Of a stretch of DNA of 5,748 bases, positions 5,329 to 5,748 are shown in pieces (position 1 is the first letter of the stretch; each line of letters begins with the position of its first letter). Origin of the DNA: Rhodoferax sp. OV413. GTDB lineage: Bacteria > Pseudomonadota > Gammaproteobacteria > Burkholderiales > Burkholderiaceae_C. Below the pieces are notes generated by a model. That model was not told the DNA's origin, did no database searches, and saw nothing but the letters and a program-made list of their open reading frames with translations. The position numbers were made by a program, and so were the translations under genes. The DNA is taken from positions 1 to 5,748 of the forward strand of contig CAMATS010000167.1 of NCBI GenBank assembly GCA_945861195.1, written 5' to 3'.

Positions 5329-5358
5329 CAATGGCTTTACCAGATCCTCTGGCCGGCC

Positions 5359-5378
5359 GGCTGCTCACTGAGACAGCC
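5359..5378 (+). other. Bulged hairpin in the rplS leader
   Basis: GGCTGCTC (5359-5366) pairs with GAG (5370-5372) and CAGCC (5374-5378), with a bulged A at 5373 and an ACT loop. This is an 8-bp interrupted stem with no T-tract. A stem with a single bulge in a ribosomal-protein leader is a plausible regulatory element, but nothing beyond its shape and place supports that. Confidence 0.35.
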
Positions 5379-5425
5379 CTTGCGTCATCTCGACGCTGGC
5401 GCGTCCAAGATCATTTGAGGACATC

Positions 5426-5748
5426 ATGAATCTGATCCAGACCCTTGAGCAGGAAGAAATCGCTCGCCTTGGCAAAACTATCCCCGAATTTTCTCCCGGT
5501 GACACAGTGATCGTGAGTGTCAATGTGGTTGAGGGAACACGTAAGCGTGTTCAGGCCTATGAAGGTGTGGTGATCGCCAAGCGCAACCGGGGGCTCAACA
5601 GCGGTTTTATTGTTCGAAAAATTTCCAGTGGTGAGGGCGTTGAGCGGACATTTCAAACCTACAGCCCCCTGATCGCCAGCATTGAGGTCAAGCGTCGTGG
5701 TGACGTGCGCCGCGCCAAGCTGTACTACCTGCGTGATCGCAGCGGCAA
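5426..5748 (+). CDS. rplS: 50S ribosomal protein L19 (3' end outside the window)
   Basis: L19 lies at the 30S-50S interface of the large subunit. The window holds 107 codons plus two bases, with no stop before the edge. The protein begins MNLIQTLEQEEIARL, followed by IPEFSPGDTVIV (19-30), VVEGTRKRVQAYEGVVIAKR (35-54), LNSGFIVRKISSGEGVERTF (57-76) and YSPLIASIEVKRRGDVRRAK (78-97), then LYYLRDRSGK. All of these are diagnostic of L19. GAGG at 5417-5420 sits five bases before ATG 5426, fixing the start. In many proteobacteria rplS follows trmD closely. Here a 205-base gap with its own probable promoter, a hairpin and a repeat fragment separates them. Full-length L19 is about 115-130 residues, so few codons are missing. 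Confidence 0.97.
   Translation, partial: MNLIQTLEQEEIARLGKTIPEFSPGDTVIVSVNVVEGTRKRVQAYEGVVIAKRNRGLNSGFIVRKISSGEGVERTFQTYSPLIASIEVKRRGDVRRAKLYYLRDRSG

Noticed and set aside
5351..5362. GGCCGGCCGGC palindrome in the rplS leader as an operator
   Set aside because: It is short, self-complementary GC sequence, and similar GGCCGG strings occur repeatedly in this GC-rich window.

Overview
The window looks like chromosomal core DNA from a betaproteobacterium of the order Burkholderiales, most likely family Comamonadaceae (Rhodoferax/Polaromonas-like). This placement rests on remembered protein character (RimM, TrmD, the DUF47 protein), moderately high GC, and a TTCGACAAGCTCAG-type repeat fragment. 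No database search was possible. There are no RNA genes, CRISPR arrays, insertion sequences or phage genes.

Layout, left to right. (1) The 3' end of acnB (aconitase B), followed directly by a 55-codon remnant of the C-terminus of a DUF486/DMT-family membrane protein. (2) A phosphate pair on the plus strand: a PhoU-like DUF47 protein and a PiT-family phosphate permease. In front of it lies an AT-rich region with three tandem 11-bp units resembling PhoB half-sites. (3) Convergent to pit, a minus-strand two-gene operon: a PAT-type GNAT acetyltransferase whose stop codon overlaps (ATGA) the start of a small TM2-like membrane protein. (4) Divergent from that operon, the ribosomal-protein/tRNA-modification operon rpsP-rimM-trmD. 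After a 205-bp gap with its own likely promoter comes rplS, which runs off the right edge.

How the genes work together. The DUF47-pit pair would handle low-affinity inorganic phosphate uptake; the tandem boxes overlap the likely promoter and lie just before the start codon, which suggests PhoB-type repression. rpsP (S16), rimM (30S maturation factor), trmD (tRNA m1G37 methyltransferase) and rplS (L19) form the classical translation operon. Here rplS is set apart by a hairpin, a repeat remnant, a consensus -10 box and a structured leader.

The window is mostly housekeeping. The points most worth following up are the triple Pho-box-like array, the decayed DUF486 fragment against acnB, the overlapping divergent promoters between the acetyltransferase and rpsP, and the rplS leader. 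I see no evidence of a wholly new multi-gene system.
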